Notes under the pieces: generated by a model | The model's input: only the letters and a program-made list of their open reading frames with translations | The model's database searches: none | What the model was told of the DNA's origin: nothing | Shown here: positions 1 to 5,836 of the stretch, piece after piece | Layout: each line of letters begins with the position of its first letter | Numbering within the stretch: the first letter of the stretch is position 1 | Source of the DNA: Bacillota bacterium | GTDB lineage: Bacteria > Bacillota > Desulfitobacteriia > Desulfitobacteriales > Desulfitobacteriaceae | Assembly (NCBI GenBank): GCA_021849995.1 | Contig: JAJZSC010000163.1 | Span: 1 to 7,219 of the forward strand | Direction: 5' to 3' | Length of the DNA: 7,219 nt | Made by a program: the position numbers and the translations under genes

Positions 1-1
1 T

Positions 2-1006
2 TCCGGTGTCAAAGGAAAAAACCAATTCCAGTTATTAATAGAAAAACTTCCACCGGAGCATAAAGCGAGATGGTTTGCCGGTGCAGCTTTAAATACTGCA
101 GAGCAGGCCATGCAGTCGGTTCTCTCTACCGCATTGTCCAGACTCAACGCATTCCTGGATTCGGAGTTGGAGCAGATATTGTGTTTTGACACGGCTATCG
201 ATGCAGAAAAATTTTGCAATAACAAGTCCGCCATCTTCCTGATTATGCCAGAGGAAGACAGTACGAAATATTTCTTAATTTCTCTCATTGTGCAACAGCT
301 CTACCGTGAGATACTGTCAGTCGCGGATGAAACAGACGGCAGGCTCAAGAATCGTGTCATGATGTACCTAGATGAGATTGGGACCATTCCCAAAATTGAG
401 TCTGCAGAGATGATGTTTAGCGCCAGTCGCTCACGCAGGTGTAGTATTGTAGCGATCATACAATCATTAGCTCAGTTGGAAAAAAACTATGGTAAAGAGG
501 GCGCGGCAATCATTATCGATAACTGCCAGGACACCATTTTTGGAGGTTTTGCTCCAAACTCGGAGTCGGCAGAGATACTTTCCAGGAGCCTCGGCAACAG
601 AACCGTCATGTCCGGCTCTATCAGCCGGGGTAAAAACGATCCTTCACAGTCCCTGCAGATGATCCAACGTCCGCTGATGACATCTGATGAATTAAAAACC
701 TTGCCCAAAGGAAACTTTATTGTCACCAAGACCGGAACCTGTCCTATGAGGACCACTCTCAAGTTGTTCCTGGAATGGGGCATCAAGTTCGGAAAGGTAT
801 ATAAAATTGAAGAAAAGTCAGCACGGAAAGTGGCCTACGCTGACCGAAAGGAGCTTGAAGAAGAAATCATCAGACGCCAGGCAGCCTATGATGAAATGGA
901 CGATGAACCAGAAGCAAGTGCGGTTTCTATTCCAGGAGGAATGTCTCATACTCCTATTGTGACTAAACCACAACCGCAGCAGGAATCACCGCTGCGTACA
1001 GATTAA
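2..1006 (+). CDS. TraG/VirD4-family type IV coupling protein, C-terminal part (5' end outside window)
   Basis: The frame is open from base 2, so the N-terminus (membrane segments and Walker A) lies outside the window; 334 residues are visible. These proteins are inner-membrane ATPases that connect the relaxase-DNA complex to the mating channel in conjugation. Visible support: a Walker B segment MMYLDEIG (about residues 120-127 of the visible part), followed by the family pattern IPKIESAEMMFSASRSRR and then SIVAIIQSLAQLEKNYG, which matches the conserved RS/RG..I...QS..QL region. Next come the NC-T-F-GG strand (DNCQDTIFGGF) and the ES-LG-T region. The tail after about residue 280 is charged and proline/glutamine-rich, as is usual. 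An ATG at 110 is internal, since coding similarity continues upstream of it. The next gene starts 11 bases after the stop, so they are probably one operon. Closest by style to Tn1549-like ICEs of clostridia; the exact element is not determined. Confidence 0.92.
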   Translation, partial: SGVKGKNQFQLLIEKLPPEHKARWFAGAALNTAEQAMQSVLSTALSRLNAFLDSELEQILCFDTAIDAEKFCNNKSAIFLIMPEEDSTKYFLISLIVQQLYREILSVADETDGRLKNRVMMYLDEIGTIPKIESAEMMFSASRSRRCSIVAIIQSLAQLEKNYGKEGAAIIIDNCQDTIFGGFAPNSESAEILSRSLGNRTVMSGSISRGKNDPSQSLQMIQRPLMTSDELKTLPKGNFIVTKTGTCPMRTTLKLFLEWGIKFGKVYKIEEKSARKVAYADRKELEEEIIRRQAAYDEMDDEPEASAVSIPGGMSHTPIVTKPQPQQESPLRTD

Positions 1007-1017
1007 GGAGGGATGAA

Positions 1018-1272
1018 ATGGGATACTTTGCACCGCTTTATGCATCGGAACTTCCACACCGGGCTGTTGCTGTTTATATGTACTTGTGTGATCGGGCTGA
1101 TAAGGAAGGAAAATGTTACCCGGCGATTGGTACCATCGCCAGGGAGCTGAAGTTATCCCGAAGCACGGTTAAACGAGCCATCGCTGACCTGGAGAAAAGC
1201 GGACATCTGCGCAAGGAGCAAAGGTGGCGGGAAAACGGTGGCAAAAGCAGCAATATGTATTATGTGCGATAG
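1018..1272 (+). CDS. Small winged helix-turn-helix protein of clostridial ICEs
   Basis: 84 residues with a strong ribosome binding site (AAGGAGGG, 1005-1012) five bases before the ATG; the site overlaps the stop of the coupling-protein gene, so the two are probably cotranscribed. Residues about 13-75 form an HTH_36-type winged helix: the helix ELPHRAVAVYMYLCDRAD, the CYPAIGTIARELKLSRSTVKRAI recognition unit, then DLEKSGHLRKEQRWRENGGKSSNMYY, where the wing and the GGKSSN.Y ending are characteristic. Genes of this kind commonly follow the traG-like gene in Tn1549-type elements; the DNA target and role are not known to me, and regulation of transfer genes is an inference. The UAG stop is followed by 33 further in-frame sense codons to a TAA at 1372, which may be a lost C-terminal tail. 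Confidence 0.85.
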   Translation: MGYFAPLYASELPHRAVAVYMYLCDRADKEGKCYPAIGTIARELKLSRSTVKRAIADLEKSGHLRKEQRWRENGGKSSNMYYVR

Positions 1273-1302
1273 GTCCCGGAAAATCTAATTTCTACACCAA
1301 GG

Positions 1303-1363
1303 GGGGAGTCTGCACTTTTACTGAACCGTACTACAGTCCACCGTGAGCTATGCAGAACTCCCC
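1303..1363. repeat. Long-loop inverted repeat after the HTH gene
   Basis: GGGGAGTCTGCA (1303-1314) pairs with TGCAGAACTCCCC (1351-1363), giving 12 base pairs with one bulged A and a 36-base loop. There is no U-run behind it, so it is not a standard intrinsic terminator. It lies inside the in-frame extension of the HTH gene. It could be an RNA hairpin protecting the 3' end of the transfer-operon message, or a protein-binding dyad; the sequence does not decide. Confidence 0.4.
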
Positions 1364-1372
1364 ACTTTAAGA

Positions 1373-1579
1373 AATAAGCTAATAACAGAAAAAAACAAAA
1401 ATATATATACACTTTAGACTATATATATAGCAACCAAAGGGTGTTTTTTTCTTCCTGTGATTCTTTAAAAATTGTAAAAAATATGTCATTTAAACGACTT
1501 AACGTAATGTTATGGAGGGGATAATTCATTTTTAGTAAGTCGTGTGTAGGATCATAAGGAATAGGGAGGTGTGTAATTT
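1373..1579. other. AT-rich spacer without a recognisable gene
   Basis: No gene is visible. It contains alternating AT runs (about 1400-1430) and a weak hairpin (CAACC-AAA-GGGTG, 1431-1443) followed by seven T residues, which could be a poor terminator for the transfer genes. It also contains an 8-bp inverted repeat ACGACTTA (1494-1501)/TAAGTCGT (1536-1543). A good ribosome binding site, AGGGAGGTG (1563-1571), closes the stretch and precedes the relic that starts at 1580. Confidence 0.4.
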
Positions 1580-1865
1580 ATGCTTTATATAAGAGCACCC
1601 AATAGCGGGCCAGAATTTCAAATACCCAAGCAATCTTAACTTATCAGCGCAGATTTATGAGGATATTTGTTTTCATGGTGGTCGGTCAAGTTCCCATCCA
1701 AAAGTGGAAATACAGTAGGAAAATATATAATAGATTCAAATTCTGGAACGCAATATCATAAAATGAAATCATATTCGAATTGATTTTTCAGAAGTTGTAT
1801 GGGAGACATTAGAGAGGAATAAATTATTTTTCCGTGGTGTTGGCTGCTTAATTTTATGTTGTTAA
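1580..1865 (+). pseudogene. Possible multiply frameshifted relic of an unrecognised gene
   Basis: An ATG eight bases behind a strong ribosome binding site starts MLYIRAPNSGPEFQIPKQS and stops at 1639. Protein-like text continues in other frames: SNLNLSAQIYEDICFHGG (frame 3, stop at 1716), then KSGNTVGKYIIDSNSGTQYH (back in frame 2, stop at 1781), then RIDFSEVVWETLERNKLFF (frame 3, stop at 1863). The frames hand over at homopolymer or short overlap points, as expected of a gene with several single-base indels, about 95 codons in all. I do not recognise the family, and chance cannot be excluded for so short a chain. Confidence 0.35.
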
Positions 1866-1919
1866 AATCAGGGACGCTTGGAAGGTTTATTTTGTTGTTC
1901 CTTTGTCGCACTGAAACAT

Positions 1920-1951
1920 AAAAGCAAACGGCCTTTAAACCGTTTGCTTTT
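1920..1951 (-). terminator. Intrinsic terminator of the SDR-nitroreductase operon
   Basis: A perfect 12-bp inverted repeat, AAAAGCAAACGG / CCGTTTGCTTTT, around an 8-base loop, lies about 40 bases past the nitroreductase stop. Read on the - strand the stem ends in a T-rich run (TTTTATGTTT). Because both arms are flanked by A/T tracts it could also stop + strand transcription coming from the ICE side. Confidence 0.82.
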
Positions 1952-1991
1952 CATGCAGATATGTAACTACAAAGGGGCCAATTTGTAAAAA

Positions 1992-2657
1992 TTAATCTTT
2001 AATCGATAAAAACTCATCCAGGGGTTTTCTGGAAGTATGTTGCTGGTTAAACAGATGATCTTTATCGGGATACCCAATACCAAGGCCAAAAACGATCTTG
2101 GTATTTTCCGGGATGCCCATCTCTTCTCTAAGAATATCGGGATATCCAACCAACAAGTAGGCTGAGATTGTTTGTAAACCATATTCGACCGCAGCTAATT
2201 GTATACTCATCGAGAATGCTCCGACATCATACAATGACCAATCGCATAACATTTTATCCATACACAAGTATATAACCGCGGGTGCATCAAATAACTTCTT
2301 GTTCTGCTCATAAAACTCAGCAAAAAATGCTTCTTCGTCAGTGACATGCATCTCATCCATACGATGTTCTTTCCACTCAATTATATTTTTCAATATATGA
2401 GGTGGCCAACAATCATATCCTGCTGCCGGGATGTCAGAATAGTCTTTAATTTTTTTATCAACATATTCTGCATGACGCTTTTTAATGTTTTCCAGTGTCT
2501 TCCCGGTTGCTACATAGACCTCCCACGGCTGGCTGTTGCCCCAGGACGGGGTTTTGTTACCGACCTCCATGATTTGTTTAAATATTTCCTTATCTACTTC
2601 CTGTGGTAAAAATGCTCTGGTTGATTTACGTGTTTTGACAACTTCTTTAAATTCCAT
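1992..2657 (-). CDS. Nitroreductase-family FMN oxidoreductase
   Basis: 221 residues, the usual length for the family. Members are homodimeric cytosolic flavoproteins that use NAD(P)H to reduce nitro compounds, quinones, enones or similar acceptors. Visible signatures: the N-terminal phosphate/FMN-binding RKSTRAF (10-16), the PSWGNSQPWEVYVATG segment (37-52, the conserved P...NSQPW that contacts flavin), YDVGAFSMSIQLAAVEYGL (143-161, the helix found in all members), GLGIGYPD (191-198), and SRKPLDEF (209-216), whose arginine usually binds the FMN phosphate. An insertion at about 85-120 (WPPHILKN...EEAFF) makes up the variable substrate lid. The start is fixed by GAGGAGG (2664-2670) six bases upstream. 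It is the second gene of an operon with the SDR gene, with 103 bases between them and no clear second promoter. The substrate cannot be read from the sequence. Confidence 0.94.
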   Translation of the reverse strand: MEFKEVVKTRKSTRAFLPQEVDKEIFKQIMEVGNKTPSWGNSQPWEVYVATGKTLENIKKRHAEYVDKKIKDYSDIPAAGYDCWPPHILKNIIEWKEHRMDEMHVTDEEAFFAEFYEQNKKLFDAPAVIYLCMDKMLCDWSLYDVGAFSMSIQLAAVEYGLQTISAYLLVGYPDILREEMGIPENTKIVFGLGIGYPDKDHLFNQQHTSRKPLDEFLSIKD

Positions 2658-2760
2658 AATAATCCTCCTCGTATAATAATTAATAATTTCCGATTATCTT
2701 GTGTTTTCTTATGAATGATCCATATTATCTTGGTTATCACTTCTCTCATTGGTTAAGACT

Positions 2761-3609
2761 TCAAAGAGATTTTTGCAAAGCCTCAAATTCCATCGCACTT
2801 GTGGTGCCATAGTCAATATAGATAATTTCTCCACTCAAGTAACTGCATAATTTGCTGCCCACAACGACAAGAGGGTGACCCATTTCTTCAGGTGTTGCCC
2901 ATCGGCCGTTCCAGGGCGACAGAAAATTCTTTTCCATCATTTCCTTGCCATGTTCTGCGTCACCATTTATGGATTTGTTGAAATCATCTGTAAGGCCGGT
3001 TAACGTCATACCTGGAGCTATGACATTTAAACGGATTTTACGGTTAATGAATTCCGGTGCATGGACCTTGGACTTAACATAGGCATTTTGGCATTCTTTT
3101 GCAAAGATATACCCGCCTTTTGTTGCGTCGGGATGATTGTTATACCATTTAACTGCGTCATCCCATGTTTGACATTCAATTACCCCGAGACACTTAGATA
3201 AGGATTCTTTCCATTTACGAGCACCATTAGAAGAAATAAACGTCACCGATCCGTTATCCGAAATTTTTGGTAGTAACTTTTCGGTAAGGTACTTGAAACC
3301 TAAGAAATCTACAAGCTGCACTTCCAATGCATTCGAATTTCCAGGCATATTAGAAATTCCATGACAGAGGAAAAGTGACTCTATTTCATCGGGAAGCTTG
3401 TCAATAAAAGCATCCATTTCCTTGGGGCTACTCAGGTCAACCTGTATTTCTTTAGTAACTGCAAAGTCAAGTGGTTTCCGGCGAACGGTTGCATAGACAT
3501 TGGCGCCGAGCTGTACCAGCAGTTTTGCGGCTTCATAGCCCATTCCTGAACCGGCTCCGGTTATAACCACGTTTTTACCATTGAATCCGAATAGTTCTCT
3601 GATTTCCAT
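2761..3609 (-). CDS. SDR-family oxidoreductase, 3-alpha-hydroxysteroid dehydrogenase/carbonyl reductase type
   Basis: 282 residues, a classical short-chain dehydrogenase using NAD(P)(H). The Rossmann motif TGAGSGMG is at 17-24, DL at 58-59 (adenine-ring pocket), CHG at 82-84 in place of the usual NAG, the catalytic serine in FISSNG (126-127), YIFAK (Y167, K171) as the YxxxK pair, and the RLNVIAPGMT segment at 193-202. The serine-to-tyrosine gap of about 40 residues, instead of the usual 12-14, is the insertion known from Comamonas 3-alpha-HSD/carbonyl reductase; spacing from Y167 to APG also agrees. A second YxxxK (Y177-K181) is spaced wrongly and is probably not catalytic. AAGGAG precedes the ATG by seven to eight bases. 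It is the first gene of the operon, about 60 bases behind a MerR-type promoter. A steroid, ketone or xenobiotic carbonyl substrate is plausible but is inference. Confidence 0.93.
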   Translation of the reverse strand: MEIRELFGFNGKNVVITGAGSGMGYEAAKLLVQLGANVYATVRRKPLDFAVTKEIQVDLSSPKEMDAFIDKLPDEIESLFLCHGISNMPGNSNALEVQLVDFLGFKYLTEKLLPKISDNGSVTFISSNGARKWKESLSKCLGVIECQTWDDAVKWYNNHPDATKGGYIFAKECQNAYVKSKVHAPEFINRKIRLNVIAPGMTLTGLTDDFNKSINGDAEHGKEMMEKNFLSPWNGRWATPEEMGHPLVVVGSKLCSYLSGEIIYIDYGTTSAMEFEALQKSL

Positions 3610-3624
3610 AGTAGTTCTCCTTTC

Positions 3625-3637
3625 GCATTATTAATGC
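3625..3637. repeat. Short palindrome in the SDR gene leader
   Basis: GCATTA-T-TAATGC is a perfect 6-bp inverted repeat around one base, 16 bases before the SDR start and downstream of the predicted transcription start. It could be an operator or a small leader hairpin. A related but looser sequence (GCATTA-GTAT-TAATGG, 7046-7061) sits in the leader of the intact MerR gene. Confidence 0.3.
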
Positions 3638-3677
3638 TGTAGCGATTGTTTATTATTTAACAGATATTATAGAAAGA

Positions 3678-3708
3678 ATTATAGTCCAGGAAGTAACTTC
3701 ATGGTCAA
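3678..3708 (-). promoter_or_regulatory. MerR-type promoter and operator of the SDR-nitroreductase operon
   Basis: On the - strand a -35 box TTGACC (3708-3703) and a perfect -10 box TATAAT (3683-3678) are separated by 19 bp instead of the usual 17. The spacer and its edge hold the dyad CCATGAAGTTACTTCCTGG (3704-3686), in which eight of nine base pairs match around a central T. An over-long spacer with a centred dyad is the hallmark of promoters that MerR-family activators untwist. The expected start point is about 60 bases before the SDR ATG. The local MerR-family gene is only a relic, so the activator, if any, should come from elsewhere, most simply the paralogue at 6203-7018. Confidence 0.75.
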
Positions 3709-3780
3709 GTAGTAAATGTGAAAAAATCCGCAAACATTTTTTATTATTGACTGCAATATTTTTAAGCTGGACTAATTGAT

Positions 3781-3857
3781 TTATGCAAAAAATTCAAAAT
3801 AACACTTATGGCGATCTTTTTAATATGAGAAAAGTGCGATAAAATATTTCGAATTTT
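3781..3857 (-). pseudogene. 3' stub of a MerR-family regulator gene
   Basis: The - strand encodes IKFEIFYRTFLILK, then, after a frame change, DRHKCYFEFFA and a TAA stop. This aligns directly with the last residues of the intact regulator at 6203-7018 (LKSEIFCRTFLVLK-GEK-DHHNCYFEFFA). Relative to that gene about eight bases are missing between LK and D, which destroys the frame. Everything upstream of this tail is gone. The stub lies 170 bases before the SDR gene, so the ancestral order was evidently regulator, then SDR, then nitroreductase on the same strand. Confidence 0.75.
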
Positions 3858-3863
3858 ATGATT

Positions 3864-3932
3864 TTATATCAAATGATTTTCGCTCCATTCGCTAATCTGC
3901 TCAAGATTGGGAAAAAAGCCGTTGCCAAAGCT
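3864..3932 (-). pseudogene. 3' stub of an HxlR-family regulator gene
   Basis: The - strand reads FGNGFFPNLEQISEWSENHL plus I and a stop. It matches the end of the HxlR-type gene at the right edge of the window, LGISFLPVLEQMRKWSEQHL plus V and a stop, with the conserved LEQ, WSE and HL in the same register. An in-frame TGA lies just before it (3933-3935), and nothing upstream resembles the HxlR winged helix. It abuts the MerR stub, so a deletion joined the two tails near 3857-3864. Confidence 0.6.
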
Positions 3933-4200
3933 TCATGGCTTGTAGCAGCACTTCCACCACCGCAGGGTTGTCTATGCTGGGCAAACAAAACAAGGCATGT
4001 ACTTCCCGAAGGCATGCCCTTCTCTCATGCGGTAACAGGTTTTCTCGGCTATCAGGTACTTGTAATTCTGGAAAAACAATGTATAATGATTCGGATCTCT
4101 TGTTTGTTGCAATCCTGAACCGTCCTTGTGATTTCATTCTTAAAACGGTCTTTGCCTTTTGAATGCTGTCGTACACAAGCTCATCCAAGGACAAATATTA
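3933..4200. other. Unrecognised stretch with an uncertain reading frame
   Basis: Several overlapping frames are open on both strands. The longest on the - strand (start 4194) would encode 97 residues beginning MSLDELVYDSIQKAKTVLRM and containing SIDNPAVVEVLLQAMKLW, but it has no convincing ribosome binding site and its last codons run out of frame through the HxlR stub. I recognise no domain in any frame. It may be another relic; I would not annotate a protein here with confidence. Confidence 0.25.
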
Positions 4201-4230
4201 CTGCCAGCACCACTTATGTGTTACTGGCAG
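4201..4230. repeat. Inverted repeat, 7-bp stem
   Basis: CTGCCAG (4201-4207) and CTGGCAG (4224-4230) form a perfect 7-bp stem with a 16-base loop. No T-run follows directly on the + strand, so it is a poor terminator. The next 90 bases hold nothing I can identify. Confidence 0.35.
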
Positions 4231-4394
4231 CAATTCTTTGCATGGTTGAAGTATCTTTTTTTAAGAAACAATACTATTGTCTAGGCAAATCTTAGTTCTC
4301 AGTCAAGAACGAGACTGTCTGAAAACGGTACTCCGCATCGGCGCATAATCTCTACCGATCTCTTAGCCGCCTCGAGGTAATCAGGGTTAAGGAA

Positions 4395-4599
4395 ATGGGG
4401 GCGCCTCGCATATGGGAGAAAAAGAAGGCGGAAAATCCGGCTTTGAAGGCATACAGCAAAGCATACAAGAAACGGTTTGCATGGATTAAGTATGGGAAAA
4501 TCACGAAGGAAGTCTTTTACGAATGGTCGGAAGAAGCGGGAGTTATGCGCAAACGGCGGCATGACGCTGGAGGAATTTCGGGCGTGGCTGGACGAGTAA
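4395..4599 (+). pseudogene. C-terminal relic of a mobile-element protein (DUF6076-like pattern)
   Basis: The frame reads ENPALKAYSKAYKKRFAWIK, YGKITKEVFYEWSEEA, then after one extra base ELCANGGMTLEEFRAWLDE and a TAA. The pattern KAY.KAYK.RF..I..GK.T...FY.WS..A, followed by G..TLEEF..WL, is familiar as the C-terminal tail of proteins found beside integrases and in clostridial ICEs and phages. DUF6076 is my best guess at the name, held loosely. Similarity begins only around 4410; the ATG at 4395 is not supported by a ribosome binding site. The N-terminal bulk is absent and a frameshift lies near 4540, so it is not functional. Confidence 0.5.
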
Positions 4600-4757
4600 G
4601 GTTTGCGCCATTATTGGGCAGATTTATATTGTTGCTTCAACACTTATTGCATAAAAGGGATAAGTTGCCTGTTGTTTTCTGAAACGCAGTAATTGAGGAT
4701 CTTAATAGGTAAAAATTACAAATTAATTAAATGAAACAAATAGAGAATTTTTGTGTC

Positions 4758-4763
4758 TATAAT
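4758..4763 (+). promoter_or_regulatory. Possible -10 box for the secreted-protein gene
   Basis: A perfect TATAAT in an AT-rich region, 38 bases before the GTG start. No good -35 hexamer lies at 17 bp (AACAAA, 4735-4740), so the assignment rests on the -10 box alone. Confidence 0.35.
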
Positions 4764-4800
4764 TAAAGAAAGTTAATTTACATAGGGAGGTTTCCATGTA

Positions 4801-5460
4801 GTGAAAAAGTCGTTACCAATTATTATTGCTGTTGTATTAACTGTAGCGTTAGCGTCCATCACGGTATTTTCAGCAGACAAAAAGGATATAACTATTAATA
4901 GCAAAAAAGCAGGGAATGAGGTTAGCAAAGAGATTAAGGAGTTGGTCAATTTGATATCTACGGACATTATGCTGTTTCAAGGCTCCGATAATAAGTGGAC
5001 AGGTGAATATAGGGTAATTCAAAAAGGAGAAGATTTAAAAGCTGAATTATCTGTTGTGCGAAATTTTGGTGGGTATGAGGATAAAACATTTAAGTACACC
5101 ATTGAAACAGACACCGGAAAAACTACAGGTACAATAGCTTTTCAAAATGGCGGTATGTATGACATAGAAACCTCATTCATCCCTGAAAAAGACAAGACAA
5201 TAAAAGTTATGATTGAGTGGGGAAATGAAAAATCAGTATTAGAACTAACAAACAGAATTACAGAGGATGTTATCACGTCCGAAAAGGCACTGGAAATTTT
5301 TAAAAACAGGTTCAGTCAAGTCAAAGACCTTTCCAAGCTTTCCCATATCCGTTTTCATTACGATTTTGGTAGTAAGTCTTGGCATATCCCTTTTGCTAAC
5401 GGCGGGGTCGATATAGACGCTATTACAGGCGAAGTCGGAAATCCAATATATGCAAATTAA
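4801..5460 (+). CDS. Secreted protein with PepSY-like C-terminal domain
   Basis: 219 residues from a GTG start. Residues 1-25 are a signal peptide: KK, the hydrophobic LPIIIAVVLTVALASITVF, and a likely signal peptidase I site after SA. No lipobox cysteine is seen, so it is probably released or wall-associated. The middle (60-150) is rich in short alternating beta strands. The end (156-217) looks like a PepSY-type unit: ITSEKALEIFKNRF, then RFHYDFGSKSWHIPF, then the signature VDIDAITGEVG (203-213). PepSY units are thought to inhibit peptidases or act as extracellular binding modules; no function is assigned to this protein. The ribosome binding site AGGGAGG (4784-4790) is 10 bases from the GTG. 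An ATG-TAG pair at 4796-4801 sits in between and overlaps the GTG. The gene is monocistronic, with a terminator directly behind. Confidence 0.87.
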   Translation: MKKSLPIIIAVVLTVALASITVFSADKKDITINSKKAGNEVSKEIKELVNLISTDIMLFQGSDNKWTGEYRVIQKGEDLKAELSVVRNFGGYEDKTFKYTIETDTGKTTGTIAFQNGGMYDIETSFIPEKDKTIKVMIEWGNEKSVLELTNRITEDVITSEKALEIFKNRFSQVKDLSKLSHIRFHYDFGSKSWHIPFANGGVDIDAITGEVGNPIYAN

Positions 5461-5465
5461 AAAAT

Positions 5466-5511
5466 AGAATAAAAAATGTAGGTAGAATCAACTACCCTCA
5501 TTTTTTATTCT
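5466..5511 (+). terminator. Intrinsic terminator, probably bidirectional
   Basis: A 20-base arm starting AGAATAAAAAATG (5466-5485) pairs with 5492-5511 with two mismatches around the loop AATCAA; the core is GGTAG/CTACC and the descending arm carries TTTTTTATTCT. It starts five bases past the stop of the secreted-protein gene. The stop codon of the antisense protease relic lies in its right arm. Confidence 0.88.
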
Positions 5512-5833
5512 AGCAGTTTTCAATAGATATTCCAGGCAGCTGCTGCAGTACATTGTAACCTAGAGCGGGGGACATTACACTCCAATGTTCAGTTCCGGGA
5601 GGGTATTCGTACATGTTCCCGGCAGATACTACAACTAATTTGGAATGGTCATTTGCAACATGATCGAAATATCTTGCGAGATAGCCCATGGCTCCATTTG
5701 TATCAGCACCAAAACTGCCATTTAATATATCCGCATTAGCTGTTCCAATTGCCCATTCTGCGGCTGCAATTTAATTAGCATTACCGAATGTTGCGGCGTT
5801 TGCGTTCAATAAGGTTACACCCGGAGCAACTGG
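5510..5833 (-). pseudogene. Relic of a subtilisin-family (S8) serine protease
   Basis: The - strand frame reads PVAPGVTLLNANAATFGNAN, a stop, then IAAAEWAIGTANADILNGSF, GADTNGAMGYLARYFDHVA, LVVVSAGN and WSVMSPALGYNV. This is the middle of a subtilase: VAPG, the AAEWAI..ADILN.SFG stretch before the oxyanion asparagine, and the VVVSAGN strand that carries that asparagine. The Asp and His of the triad upstream and the Ser motif downstream (GTS.A) are missing, a TAA (5771-5773) interrupts it, and it ends early in unrelated sequence. Both ends are truncated: one at the junction with the next gene (about 5833), the other in the terminator hairpin. Family usual length is over 270 residues; about 107 codons remain. 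Confidence 0.82.
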
Positions 5834-5836
5834 AAA

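Noticed and set aside
487..786. Open frame of 99 codons on the - strand inside the coupling-protein gene
   Set aside because: Antisense to a well-supported conserved domain; no ribosome binding site and no recognisable motif.
1303..1363. Intrinsic terminator for the transfer genes
   Set aside because: The stem is good but the loop is long and no U-run follows; kept only as an inverted repeat.
1967..2182. Second - strand frame overlapping the nitroreductase 3' end
   Set aside because: Shifted frame of the real gene, no initiation signal.
2346..2609. Open + strand frame with hydrophobic phenylalanine-rich translation inside the nitroreductase gene
   Set aside because: Complement of a conserved flavoprotein; composition reflects the antisense of lysine- and glutamate-rich coding.
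3858..4118. + strand frame of 86 codons with a hydrophobic C-terminal part
   Set aside because: Begins as the antisense of the HxlR stub, has no ribosome binding site, and no domain is recognised.
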